A DNA stretch of 64,000 bases from Simmondsia chinensis. Its lineage: Eukaryota; Streptophyta; Magnoliopsida; Caryophyllales; Simmondsiaceae. The position numbers and the translations under genes are program-made. Every line of letters starts with the position of its first letter. The stretch's first letter is position 1. The notes beneath the pieces were generated by a model. That model ran no database searches and was not told the DNA's origin. It saw only the letters and a program-made list of their open reading frames with translations. Shown here piece after piece: positions 1 to 10,839 of this stretch. Where the stretch lies: the NCBI GenBank assembly GCA_018398585.1, contig JAGTTD010000014.1, positions 18,847,387-18,911,386 on the forward strand, given 5' to 3'.

Positions 1-427
1 CCCTTACTTTTTGTCTTTGCTTTTCCTACCCATCTTTTTATTGTCCCAACACACTTTATTTTTGGAGGGAAAAAGCCATGCTTTGGCCTTATACCTCAGC
101 CGCCCCTTTTCCCCTCTAAGTGTTCATCTACACTATATTTTATTTTTACATTATTCCACCCAGTACGATATTTACACGTATTTTACATAACGTCCTATGG
201 GCACGCCCCTTTACGGATTTCGGCCTAGCACTTCACCAAAGATTTGCGTCCTTACAAAATTGGACTAAATACATAAATATTACCCGTAAGAATATTCGAG
301 AAGAGCCTAGTACGCATCGAGGCCTTCTAGAACATTCCCATCGTTTTATAATATATAATAAAATTACACAAAATTTCTACGGAACTAAGCGGTCCGTGAC
401 AGCCCGCAAACACCTCCCTATTAATTA
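1..427. other. Unassigned intergenic DNA
   Basis: No gene is recognised here. A 102-codon open frame from 120 on the plus strand runs into the edge of the next transposon, shows no motif that I know, and has the look of chance coding in AT-rich DNA. The last 9 bases are the left target duplication of the Mutator-like element. Confidence 0.4.
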
Positions 428-1614
428 GACTTTTTTTTGCAAAATGGCTTGTTTTGAAAAAAAATTTAGAAATTTGGCTCCCTTTGAAAAATATTTAGCA
501 AAATGGCCCCTTTCACTGTAGCGAGGTGGGTACACGACATACGGAACGTCGTGTTGTACGACGTTCCATACGTCGTGCAACACATGGCCACTGTTGCACG
601 CCATCCCATACGGCGTGCAACAGGACCAAATTTTTTTTTTTTTTTAGTTTTACCTCTTTAAAATTAAAAAAAATTAATAAAATTTCTTTTTAATTTAAGT
701 TATTTTAATTTTTAAAATAAAAATATCCCAAGGGCGCACTTATCTGCTGGTTTATTTACTTAGGTTTAATCACATACTATTGACCTTGTACTATTTGTCT
801 ATTATGTGCGTTGTGCTATTTGATGTGCCCGTGCTTATGCTTTTAGGATGCTTGCTCGTAAAGCATATAGTTCAAATGAAGAGATGTTAATTTAAAATGT
901 ATTATAATACTATTAATATACATATAGTTCAAATAATAATATACATATACCTTTTAATTTAAAATGTATACGTATTTAGTGATTCAAATTATCAAATTAA
1001 GAATTAAAATAATTTAACAACAACAACAGTCCCAGTGCCAAAGGCTCCTGCGAAAGCGGGGCTTGAGGAGGGTGGATGTACGCAGCCTTCCCCCTTCCGG
1101 GTGGAAGAGAGGCTATTTCTGAGGACCCCCTACCTGAATATCCTGTCGTCATGGGAGCAGGCATCTTGAAAGCATAAGCAAAAGCACAAAGTATAAGCAC
1201 GGACATATCAAATAGTACAAGGCATATAATAGGCAAATAGTACAAGGTCAATAGTATATGATTAAACATAAGCAAATAATCCAGCCGATAAGTGCCCCCG
1301 GGATATTTTTATTTTAAAAATTAAAATAATTTAAATTATAAAGAAATTTTATTAATTTTTTTTAATTTTAAAGAGGTAAAACTAAAAATAAAAAAATAAA
1401 AAAATTGGGTATTGTTGCACGCAGTACGGGACGGCGTGCAACAGTGCCATGTGTTGTACGACGTAGGGAATGTCGTGCAACACTGCTGCACGACGTTCCG
1501 TACGTCGTGCATCCACCTCGCAACAGTGAAAGAGACCATTTTGTTAAATATTTTTTAAAGGAGGCTAAATTTCTAATTTTTTTTTTCATAACAAGCCATT
1601 TTGCAAAAAATGTC
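428..1614. mobile_element. Non-autonomous Mutator-like element with long TIRs
   Basis: The ends GAC...GTC are flanked by a perfect 9-bp direct repeat, TATTAATTA, at 419-427 and 1615-1623, which is the Mutator superfamily signature. The terminal inverted repeats are very long: about 428-852 pairs with about 1177-1614, each opening with a GCAAAATGGC-type block next to a homopolymer run. Both arms contain short palindromic units of the form ACGACGTTCC/GGAACGTCGT, so the subterminal region could form nested hairpins. No transposase is encoded. The 325-bp centre is AT-rich and holds a SINE-like segment. Confidence 0.8.
1015..1165 (+). repeat. Au-like tRNA-derived SINE copy
   Basis: The segment starts with a CAA repeat, followed by the GTGCC...GGCTCC block, the core GGATGTACGCAGCCTTCCCC and a GAGGACCCCCTACCTG end. 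The same arrangement recurs at 31,868 and 56,489 and in part at 1,757. The box A-like and box B-like spacing and the core resemble plant Au SINEs; the family name is from memory. It sits inside the loop of the Mutator-like element. Confidence 0.6.
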
Positions 1615-1756
1615 TATTAATTACTCATTTCCCTTTCTCAATCATATCCCTTAAATCCCTCCTACCTCGAAAACATCTTTCACTTTCCCTACTGACATGT
1701 CACTCAAAGCTTAGTTTTCAATCTCCAATATGGGCACCTCAATTGCCATCTTTACG

Positions 1757-1850
1757 CATTTACATCACCAAAAGCAACATTCCCAGCGCCCCAGGGACTC
1801 CCGCCGAAGTAGGGTCTATGACGTAGATGTACGCAGCCTTCGCCCTTCAA
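1757..1850 (+). repeat. SINE core fragment
   Basis: The segment shares CCAGCGCC...GACTCCCGCC and GATGTACGCAGCCTTCGCCC with the three fuller SINE copies in the window, but the 3' part is replaced by a 5S-rRNA-like sequence on the opposite strand. It may be a chimera formed during reverse transcription or two adjacent insertions. Confidence 0.45.
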
Positions 1851-1857
1851 AACTTGA

Positions 1858-1976
1858 GGGGTTCAACACGAGAACTTCTCAAGAGGCCACCTATCTTGGT
1901 ATTACTCTCGTCCAACCACGCTTAACTTCACAGTTCTAATGGGATCCGATGCCTGAGTGTTGGAACCCTCTTGGGT
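1858..1976 (-). pseudogene. 5S rRNA-derived relic
   Basis: Read on the minus strand, this stretch follows plant 5S rRNA over nearly its whole length. The recognisable blocks, given on the plus strand, are CAACACGAG near the 3' end, a TACTCTCG-like stretch, CACGCTTAAC, AGTTCTAATGGGATCC and GAGTGTTGG. Scattered substitutions and the absence of tandem neighbours argue against a functional 5S gene. A single 5S-like block outside rDNA could be a 5S pseudogene or a remnant of a Cassandra-type TRIM retrotransposon, whose LTRs carry 5S sequence. I found no primer-binding site nearby to decide between them. Confidence 0.65.
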
Positions 1977-2570
1977 ACCATCCCTACACATTTACAGCAC
2001 CATTTAGGTCAAATCTGCCATCATAGAAGCCCGAACTACCCTAAAACTCCATTCTCTTCCATCTCTATTAGTTGGGTCCACTATTTTCAACCTACTAAAT
2101 GAGATGCAGAGGAACAAGAGGAGGAAAGAAAAGTCAAAGCGCAAGAGATACTATATGCAAGGATGGAAGAGGGCGGAAAGAGAAATAAGGAATAGGAATC
2201 ATAGAGTAAGGGCCAGGACTGAAGATGTCATCTGTGGAAGTGAGGGAGGAGGTGAAAGAGGAGCTTGGTGTTGAAGGTTGGCCTATTCGATTTGGCAGCA
2301 ACAACATCACCTTGAATGAAGACGTGGAGTTGGCACTAGCACACTTTGGTGGGTTATTAAAGTGAAGATAGGAGAGTACTCAGAAAACAAGACCAGATTT
2401 TTAAGGAAGAACAACCATTTTCATTTTCTACTTTCAATTTTCTTTTTCTACTCCAATTTACCTTTTTCTTTTTATTCAAAAAATATATTTAGAAATGGCA
2501 AATTGATGACAAGTTTCCAATATACTTTTATCATTTTTTGATTAAAAATTATGGGAATAACTTATGGGGG
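1977..2570. other. Intergenic DNA, nothing assigned
   Basis: This is a less AT-rich stretch with purine-rich tracts around 2100-2280. No frame of useful length and no repeat ends were recognised. Confidence 0.4.
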
Positions 2571-2900
2571 TTATTTACATTTTAGTATTACAATATTTAT
2601 GCAAATAATAAAAAGGGCTCTGCCCTTTTTGAATTAATAAAGAAGCCCCTAAGTTTTGTCGTTTTAAAAAAAAGGCTCTCTCGAGCATGATGATGTTATT
2701 TTCCAACGACAGAGCTGACGTGGCAACAATTATTTCCATTTTAGTACCCCGATATTTTTGAAAATTATAAAAGGACTCTGCCCTTTTTGAATTAAAAAAG
2801 AGGCCCCTAAATTCTTATTGGATTAGAAAAAGGCCCCTTTCTAGCGTGATGACGTCATTTTTCTATGAACATAGCTATGACAACTACTTTTCTTTTAACA
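2571..2900. repeat. Two tandem copies of a dispersed 165-bp module
   Basis: Two successive units share 'GGCTCTGCCCTTTTTGAATT'-type sequence (first unit from about 2580, second from about 2746), then a CCCCTAA block and a GATGATGTTATTTT/GATGACGTCATTTT block. Inverted relatives lie at about 4490-4730, 5370-5540 and 5640-5860. Confidence 0.55.
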
Positions 2901-2904
2901 CTAT

Positions 2905-4005
2905 GGGTTCATTTATTTAGGGAGAAAACTACATTCTAGGAAGTAGTTTTCCCCTTTTCTATTGTTTGGCACATCTTTTGCTTGCGGAAGAGGTTTTTTG
3001 ACGGAAAATGTTTTCCCTCAAATGAGGAAAAATAACTTCCCTTTTAAAATGGGGAAAGTCATATAATTCTAAGTGGCTCAAAAGCCTTCGCGATAATAAT
3101 CATGCAAATCTAGATCAAATCGAAATAAACCGGATTAGATTGTAGACATTTAACGTCACAAAATTCGACAAGAATTAGGACGAATAATTAAAAGCAGCTT
3201 GGATGTTACTTTGTATAGTTACAACAGAACAATTTTAATCAAGTTGAACTGTTATATAATATTATACATGAAAATTGTCTAGGTGTCCTAATATTTTAGT
3301 ATTTATTACATAAGTACTTTGATATTTCAGTAATATATAATAATGTACTTTAAAGTTTAAAAATTTTCTTATGAATTAGATATCTTTGGCAAAAATTTAG
3401 TAAATTTTAAATAAAAACAACAATCTATATCTATCCTCCATCATAATGTGAATTTTTTTTTTTTTACCGAAAAGGCTAACATGACATTTTTTCTGATAAT
3501 ATATAAATAATTTTGTTAGAATATGGACAACATTTTGATAATATGGTCATTGTTTATACCACATCAGTTTTTTGGCAAAAAATAGCCAAATTTTAATAAA
3601 AATTTACCAGATTTTAACATAGTATATATGCAAGTAATAAAATTTCTTATCTCATGGCCCCTCATTGTATACATTAAAATGATAGGGTATTTAAATGATA
3701 AATGCTCAAATTTTAAAATACCTAAGAAACAGTTTTCGTAGTTTATATAGCTTTGATAGTTAACATTTTTTTTTGTTACTTCATATATGTTGTATTGTTA
3801 CTTACGTTGTCCTATAACAAGATATAAATAATTAGTGAAAAATATTTTTTTTAAAACATACAAGAAAACATCACAATGGGGAATTAAGTTGTCTTTTGAA
3901 ACAAACAATGGAAAATCCCAGTCAGAATCTATATTTCCTTGGAAAACCTTTTTCGAAGAAAAATCAATTCATAGATTCTACTTTTTCGTCAAAACAAATG
4001 GAGCC
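2905..4005. mobile_element. Harbinger/Tourist-like non-autonomous element
   Basis: The left end GGGTTCATTTATTTAGGG and the right end, read as reverse complement GGCTCCATTTGTTTTGACG, form degenerate inverted repeats. The interior matches parts of the larger element at 31,721-34,799, which has the same ends and a clean TTA duplication. Here the flanking trinucleotides are TAT and TAC, so the duplication has decayed. There is no transposase. Confidence 0.5.
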
Positions 4006-4116
4006 TACAGTAAAATGACAAAAGAACATTTCGATACTCTTATTCTTACGTTATTACCACAAAATTCGATATGTTATAATATATAGAAACTATCTATTTT
4101 TGCTTAATTTTTTAAA

Positions 4117-4464
4117 GGTTTATTTGCGCTAATGGTCCCTATGCTTTTCTCATGGTGTCAATTTAGTCCTTCTACATTTGATTGGGTCAATTTAATCTCT
4201 ATACAATCCATATTATGTCAATTTAGTCCCTTAGTCAAATTTTAGTTAAGTTATTGATGCAATTTTAATTGGCACAATCATGTCAGATGCAAGTAACTTA
4301 CTATAAATCCACCCATTGATTCAATTTAACTGAATCCATGGCCGAATTATTAAAAATTTCACTAAAATTTTAACATAAATTATACTATAAGGACCAAATT
4401 AGCACAATTAAAAAAATATGGACTAAATTTACACAATGGGCAAAATATATGGTTTAAATAATCC
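4117..4464. mobile_element. Mutator-type MITE, copy 1 of 3
   Basis: The left arm GGTTTATTTGCGCTAATGG pairs with the right arm, whose reverse complement is GGATTATTTAAACC. The body carries the recurrent phrases GTCAATTTAGTCC (left) and GGACCAAATT (right) on inverted arms. It is flanked by near-identical T-rich 9-mers. Copies 2 and 3 are at 32,765 and 35,544. Confidence 0.6.
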
Positions 4465-4489
4465 TTTTTTTTAAAAAAAAAAAAATATG

Positions 4490-4730
4490 GTCACTAAGGG
4501 GTATTTTTGTCATTTTACTACAACATTAATAAGAAAAGTAGCTGCCACATTAGTTTGTTAACATAAAAGGACGTTATCATGCCAGAGAGTGGACTTTTTA
4601 TTAATACGATAAAAATTTAGGGGTCTTTTTATTAATTCAAAAATATTAGGGTCTTTTATATTATTTTTTAAAACATCAAGGTTCTAAAATGTGAATAATC
4701 CAACAATAAAAAAAAAACCTTTTCATTACT
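4490..4730. repeat. Dispersed module, inverted copy
   Basis: This is related to the tandem units at 2571-2900 but in the opposite orientation. It shares a GAGAGTGGACTTTTTATTAA block followed by two [21 protein letters not shown] blocks. Confidence 0.45.
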
Positions 4731-4886
4731 TTTATTCCTAATTTACAAGCGCAAAATTTGATATATTGTATTATGTAGAAACTACATGTTTTCACTTAAT
4801 TTCTTTAAAACTATAGTTATTGAAGTGTATTTTTTGTCATTTTAGTGTAGAATTAATTAAAAAAACAGTTGTCGCTTCACCTTTGT

Positions 4887-5350
4887 TAGTGGTGGCCAAC
4901 GGGCCGAGTCGGGCCGGTGGCATTTTTTATATTACTTTTACTTTGTATTTTTTGATAAACAAATTTGTACTTTTAAATATTAGGCTCTAACTGCATTGTA
5001 TTTGTGCTTGTTACGTTATTTATTTACCATTATTTACTATTACTTATTTTATATTTTATTTTATTACACATATTTAGCATTATTAGTGCTTGGGATAAAA
5101 TATATTTGTATCTCATATTATTTATCAATGAATTATAATAATTTTAGTGCAAAACAAATTTATATTTTTGAAATTTTGCATTTTTTTTAAGTTGACGAAA
5201 AACGGGCCAACCCGGGCCCTCCCGGCCCAGCCCGCACTGTAGGCCAGGGCCCGGTCTGGCCCTTGAGCCCTCCAGGCTTGGCCCGCTATAGTGCCGGGCC
5301 GGACGGCCCTCGGCCCAGGCCCGGCCCGACCCGGCCCGTGGCCACCTCTA
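4887..5350. mobile_element. Non-autonomous hAT element (464 bp)
   Basis: A perfect 8-bp target duplication, ACCTTTGT, lies at 4879-4886 and 5351-5358. The ends TAGTGGTGGCCAACGGGCC and, as reverse complement, TAGAGGTGGCCACGGGCCGG form TIRs of about 25 bp. The subterminal DNA is packed with CGGGCC/GGCCCG motifs around an AT-rich core, the arrangement of transposase-binding repeats in plant hAT elements. It has no coding capacity; the 64-codon frame inside is AT-rich noise. Confidence 0.85.
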
Positions 5351-5369
5351 ACCTTTGTCTATAGAAAAT

Positions 5370-5860
5370 GACATCATCGAGTCGGAGAATGGATTTTTTA
5401 TTAATGCGGCAAAAGTTTATGGGCCTTTTTATTACTACGATAAAAACATAGGGGCCTTTTTATTAATAAAAAAAGTTAAGGTCATTTTTATTATTTTAAA
5501 AAATATCGGGTATTAAAATGTAAATAACCCAATGATAAAAGTATCATTCAATACTCTTATTCTTACTTTATAAGAATGAAATTTGAGATGGTTATTACGT
5601 AGAAACTATTTATTTTCACTTTTTTTTTTGTAAAATATGGTTATTGAAGGATATTTCTGTCATTTTATTATAGAATTAATAAAAAAAGTTGCCGCTTTTA
5701 TCACAGAAAATGCCATTATCACTTCGGAGAGTGGATTTTTTATTAATACTAAAAAATCTTAGGGGTCCATTTATTAATAAGACAAAAACTTATGGATCGA
5801 AGTCCTTTTTATTATTTTTAAAAATATTGGGGTACTAAAATATAAATAACCCTAATTAAT
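5370..5860. repeat. Two further dispersed modules
   Basis: Units at about 5370-5540 and 5640-5850 repeat the GAATGGATTTTTTATTAAT and GGGCCTTTTTATTA blocks seen at 4490-4730. They flank no gene. Confidence 0.45.
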
Positions 5861-6110
5861 ACCAATATACTTAAAAACTAAATAATTCAATCTGAAACAA
5901 TCCAAACAATTAAGATAAATTAAGATAACTTATCCGAAAACGACCAGTTGTGTACATCCATTCCCTAGAAAACCCGATATCTATTTAGTTAGAACTACAC
6001 ACTTGGGGATTTGTTCTTAGGTTACAAATTTCGGAGACCACTTATATGCACAAATTATAATAGATATTAATTAAAATGTGAAATAAAATATGTATTATAG
6101 AATTTCATTT

Positions 6111-7759
6111 AGGGTAAATTTTATATTAGTACCCTGAGGTTCGATGTAATAATATTTTAGTCCAAAAACTTTATGATATAATTTAGGGCAAAATAGTAAG
6201 ACCCCTGAACTTTGTAATTAATCACAACATATCTCCTACACTTTTAATTTCAAAAAATAGCCCCCTGAACTTTGTAAATTAACACAACACACCCTTTGTA
6301 CTTTTAATTTCATAAAATAGCCCTATAAACTTTGCAAATCAACACAACATACCCCCTGCACTTTCAATTTTATAAAATAGTCTCCTAAACTTTGTTATTA
6401 CACAAAACACACCCCCTGCACTTTCAATTTTATAAAATAGCCCCCTAAAATTTGTTATTACACATAACTTACCCCCGAATTTTATTATTAAACATAACTC
6501 ACCCCTTAGATATCAATAAATTTAAAATTTCAAAAATATACCAAATTTAAAAACTTAAAACAAATTATGAAAAAAATTTGGAAAAATTTTGGAAAAAATA
6601 ATAATAATTTTTTAACTTTAATAAAATTTAGAATAAAAATAGTCTATCAAATTAAAAATAAAGGATTTTCTAGTTTTATACAAAATATTGGAACTATGTT
6701 TTTAGACAAAAGGCAAGAGCTTTGTATCAAGTTAAAAATGAGAGATTTTTTAAGTTTTATACCAAATATAAGAAATTATATTTTTAGATAAAAGGTATGA
6801 GCTTTATATTTCTAGGTAAAAGATAAGATAATTTTTTGATATTTATAAAAAATAATTATTTAATTAATATAGTAAAAATATCATAAGTTTAGAAAATAAT
6901 AAAATAATTTTTTAAAATTTCAAAAAGATACTATAAGAGAAAATATAATAATCTTTTTAAAAAAGTAAATTCTAAAATCAGATTAAAAATTTAAAACTAG
7001 AAAATATACGAAATTAAAAATTTGGAAATAAATACAAAAAAAAATATTTTTTTAAAAACATTGAAAAATAAAATTTAAAATTATTATTATTATATTTTTC
7101 ATACTTTTTCCAAAAAAAATATCTTTCATAATTTATTCAATTTTTTTTAATTTCATACTTTTTTATTTTGAAATTTATGAATATCTCAGTGGTGTGTTAT
7201 ATTTAATAACAAAGTTCGGGGGGCAAGTTGTGTGTAATAACAAAGTTCAGGCGGCTATTTTATGAAATTAAAAGTGCAAGGGGTGTGTTGTGTTAATTTG
7301 TAAAGTTCAGGGAGTTATTTTTTAAAATTAAAATTGCAAGGGGTGTATTATTAATTGCAAAATTCAAGGGGCTATTTTTCAAAATTGAAAGTGTAGGGGT
7401 GTGTTGTGATTAGTTGCAAAGTTTAGAAAGTCTTACTATATTTTACCCTGTAATTTATTAGTCCACAGGTTTTAGGGTAATTATTTTTTAGTTCAATTTC
7501 AAACATATGACATCATCATTCCAACTAAGAGTTAATGTGTAAAGTTAAAGAAATTAAAGAAAATTACTAAATTCAAAAAAAGCAACGACATTTTTAATAA
7601 CGGTATAAATGGTTTTTTCTCTTTCCGTCACTTTGTTTTACCTAAAATTGAACTCAAAAATATTTACATAAAATCTGTGGACTAATAGATTATTATGCAA
7701 GGTTTATGGAATAAATAATTATTACACCAATCTCAGGATACTAATATATAATTTATCCT
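6111..7759. mobile_element. Outer MITE, split by an inner MITE
   Basis: The left end AGGGTAAATTTTATATTAGT (continuing ACCCTGAGGTT) matches the reverse complement of the right end, AGGATAAATTATATATTAGT (continuing ATCCTGAGATT), for about 45 bp. Imperfect 8-mers TTTCATTT and TTTTATTT flank it. The element is interrupted at 6185-7449 by a second inverted-repeat element. Its own interior resumes with TTAGTCCACAGGTTTTAGGG. Confidence 0.6.
6185..7449. mobile_element. Inner MITE with tandem-array arms
   Basis: The left terminus AGGGCAAAATAGTAAGAC pairs with the right terminus (reverse complement AGGGTAAAATATAGTAAGAC). Each arm is a tandem array of a 60-bp unit (CCCCTGAACTTTGTAA...CTTTTAATTTCA...AAATAG): about five units at 6195-6500, with the inverted array at 7180-7440. 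TAATTT lies on both sides (6179-6184 and 7451-7456). The centre is extremely AT-rich. A transcript would fold into a hairpin with repeated 60-bp rungs. Confidence 0.65.
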
Positions 7760-8149
7760 TTTATTTATTAGTCTACTACTCATAATGCTTAATCAAATGC
7801 AAAGAGAAAAGTGTAATTTATTGTACAAGTAAAGTATAAAATATACGAAGGGAGAAAGTTAGGAAAACAATCCAACTTTCCAATTCGAGAAATGGCCCAT
7901 TTGAAAAGCTTTAACAGTTTTCCATTTTCAATCGAAAATTTTTCAATAAATCCAGAAATTTCTATATTTCCAAACAATCTCCAAATTGCCCCATATATAA
8001 TAACATGCAAACCGACAACATAATTGGCTTATTGGTTAAGTGGCAAGGAATTTTTTTACTACATTGTCTTGGTTTCAACAAATTATCTTCCATTAACTTT
8101 ACATCTACAATATTTTTTTCCATAATAGTCACATAGTATTTTAAACTTG

Positions 8150-8760
8150 ACCCTAAATTGTTATTCTTTTTTGAGGTAAATCAATAAGATTACCATATAT
8201 AAGAAAATATTTATATACAAGTCTACGAATAGCATACCCCAAAATTATGACCAAACAGCCTATATATAGTGAAATATCAATTGTCATAAAGATAAAACAA
8301 TGGAAAAATATACCAAAAGGAAAACAAAGGTCAAGTGGCCAAAACATCAACTAATGCTCAATCCCCCAACGCTAAGGAAGTTGAATATGGCCATGAGCAT
8401 CACAGAGCATAGGCGCAACAATAAGACGACTATAGATCAATCCAGTAATCTCCTGAAGAACAGGTGAAGAAGGTCTAGACTGAGAGTGTTGATTCCTAAG
8501 GTTATGCTCATACCAGAGGACATAAACAATCACAAAAAGACAAAGGTGGGCGAGGATATGATCAACCCCAAGTCCTGAAGCCTTCTAGAGGCCCATACCA
8601 CCAGTTCACACCAAGGAAGCGTGGGCCAAGCAGAAGATGTACAAGATGCCACCCTAGTCCAAGCAAAAGCAAAAAAGGAGCAAGCGAAGAAGAGATGGTT
8701 GTGCAACTCATCGGCTAAAGCACATAGCACACGTGAAGCCTAAATGCCCCAAACTCAATG
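8150..8760 (-). pseudogene. LINE ORF2 C-terminal relic (zf-RVT-like)
   Basis: Minus-strand translation just downstream of 8,730 contains HNHLFFACSFFAFAW, the typical 'ehLFf.C.f...vW' block of the zinc-binding domain that closes plant L1 LINE reverse-transcriptase proteins. It is followed in shifted frames by residues resembling the usual helical tail. Stops and at least one frameshift break it, the zinc ligands are incomplete, and no RT core is present. The segment to the left (8150-8350) would be the LINE 3' region. This is a fragment of a 5'-truncated insertion; family assignment rests on one motif. Confidence 0.5.
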
Positions 8761-9647
8761 TCTCAAAAGTATGTCATGTGTCCATGGTTGATTACAAGAG
8801 GCTAGCCAAAGCAGAAAGTGTTAGAAATATGCTTCAAAATATTGACATAGGTAGCTTTAGTTCTTCTTATTTCTTGTCCCACATTCAAAGAAAAGGTTTA
8901 GGACTTTCTTAAGTTGTTTTTGCATGATTTTATCCCACATCCCTCATTGAAAAAAGGTAAAAAGAGCTTACCTAAAATAGTCCATCTCATTTAAATGGTG
9001 TGTAATAGTATATCCCACATGGAAAATGAGCCTAACACTTTCCCTTGTTTATCGTATCCCACATAGATTTGGAGAGAATATTAGGCCTTGTATAAATATC
9101 CTAGCGTCCATTGTGCTTGGTAAGTTGTTAAGCTCTCGTTCGAGCTCAGGTGGACCACATGCGTGCGAGTGTAGGTGCCCCGCAGGGGCCAGCCGGGCCT
9201 AGCCTAGCTCGGGCTCGGGCTCGGATGACCGGGGACGTAGGACGGGAGGCAGGTGCTAGCGTGGGCATGGGCATGTTTTGCTTCCAAGAGATATTTTTCC
9301 ATTAGAAATTTTTTAGTCATTGGAAGAATAAACTTGTCGGAATATTCTTAGTTGTTGGCAGGATTAATGCTCTTGCAATTTGTAGGGTTATTGCAGTCAT
9401 AAGGTCCAGGAAGTTACAAACCTTTGAATTCTTGTCATTAAGTTTTGTACCCTCTCCTTTTGCCTATAAAAGGTATCTGGCAAGTCTTTGTTGCGATCCA
9501 AACCAATCCAAGACAATTGAACCTCTCAATCAACTCAAAAACAGTAGTATAGTATTATAAAAGTAGTATAACATGTACAAGATATTGAGATTTATAAGGT
9601 TTGTATAGAAAAAGGGGAAATAGGGAAAGATAGATACTAGAAAGATA

Positions 9648-9673
9648 GGGGGGGGGGGGGGGGGGGGGGGGGG
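9648..9673 (+). repeat. 26-G homopolymer
   Basis: An uninterrupted run of 26 guanines in the left LTR. The right LTR has the mixed tract GGGGAGGGAG...GGGGGGG at the same place, so this run expanded after insertion, or its length may be an assembly artefact. Confidence 0.9.
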
Positions 9674-10322
9674 AATAAAGAACTCATTCAATTCATCATT
9701 CATACCTTTTCTCTGACACTGTGCTCGTATAAAGCGTTAGGAGAGGGATATAATCGTATAAAGGACTTAACCCCTTTATTTATACCTAAATAACCCCTCA
9801 CTTAACTTCTATATTTTAGATTGGTATTGATACCCCAAATTGTTAACCCTTTAAAGTCAAACTCTACAATTATAAATTTTATCCCCTTAAGTTATTTAAA
9901 ATTGACAAACATTTCAGTGTTCTTTAAACTAATTAGGTAATTATTTGTAACTATACAGGCAAAATAGTAATGGGACCTAAAGAGTAACCCTAATTCCCAA
10001 GTTTCCTTTTGGTGTCGTGTGTTCTTCCAGCTCCCAACCCACCACCCAATGACGGCCCACAGCAGCATCGGCATTACCCTATCTCGGTCAAAGTTGGCCG
10101 CTCGGCAGCTGAGGAGACGGCGGTGCCACCTCACCCGCGTCCTCCTCAGTCCCTAAACCACCCCGTTCTACACCACTTTTCTTTCATAACCATCGAGAGA
10201 GGTGAAGCGTGGCCTCTCTCTGGCGATTCACGATTCCAACGGCATCGGAGCCGCTTGGCCTCAATTTTCTCGGTTTGTGATGGTGCTGGCGTGGTTTTGG
10301 CTCCCCAACTATGGTTTTATTC

Positions 10323-10839
10323 TCACTCGGGGTTCAAAGGCTCCAGCTCGTGGTCCCGGTTGTTCTTCTGGATGTTGTCCATGTGCTCGCCAATCTCTTC
10401 GTCGCCCTTGTCCTCTTTGCTGCTGAAGCTCTCAATAGGTGTCGGAGGTCCCGACACCATGATTTTTGTTCCATTTCCAGTCAAATCTAGCTCCGGGTTC
10501 TCAACGGTGTCTCGATCATCGATGCTCTCCTCCTCCAGCTCCACCGATGAAAGGTCGCTCACTCTCTGTTCGGTCTCGGTCACAGGCGGCAGCTCTAGTG
10601 CTTCAACAATCTTACCCATATTCAATTTGAATAAATTTTTCAATAGTTCGCACGTAATTGTCAAATTGCTTATTTATTTCACTCTTAAAAAAGGAATGAT
10701 CCTCTTTCACTTGATTTCTAATACCTGCATATCCTTCTTGAGCTTTTTCTAACATTTTCGATACTTCCTCAAGCTTCTTTTCCATATCTGTTTCTCCATT
10801 GTTGATACTGACGAACACCTCGCTCTGATACCAAGACAA
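10323..10839 (-). pseudogene. Coding remnant inside the short LTR element
   Basis: Two overlapping minus-strand frames (10839-10612 and 10664-10323) join by a frameshift near 10,640. The first encodes a lysine- and glutamate-rich coiled-coil candidate (EKKLEEVSKMLEKAQEG), which lies just inside the primer-binding site as a gag N-terminus would. The second is acidic and rich in E, D and S (SSVELEEESIDDRDTVE), and its DNA is clearly richer in GC than the LTRs. I do not recognise the protein. It may be a gag remnant joined to captured host coding DNA. The longer plus-strand frame over the same DNA is regarded as its shadow. Confidence 0.4.

Noticed and set aside
120..428. 102-codon frame at the left edge
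   Set aside because: No motif; it ends within the first base of a transposon and has AT-driven codons.
1858..1976. Functional 5S rRNA gene
   Set aside because: Many substitutions relative to the conserved plant 5S sequence, single copy, no array.
6195..6500. CRISPR-like direct repeats
   Set aside because: The 60-bp units are contiguous without unique spacers, are AT-rich, and reappear inverted at 7,180-7,440; this is the arm of a plant MITE.
10009..10752. Long plus-strand open frame (247 codons)
   Set aside because: It overlaps minus-strand frames that start next to the primer-binding site of a minus-strand LTR element; composition is S/P-rich without motifs, as expected of the complement of an acidic coding remnant.
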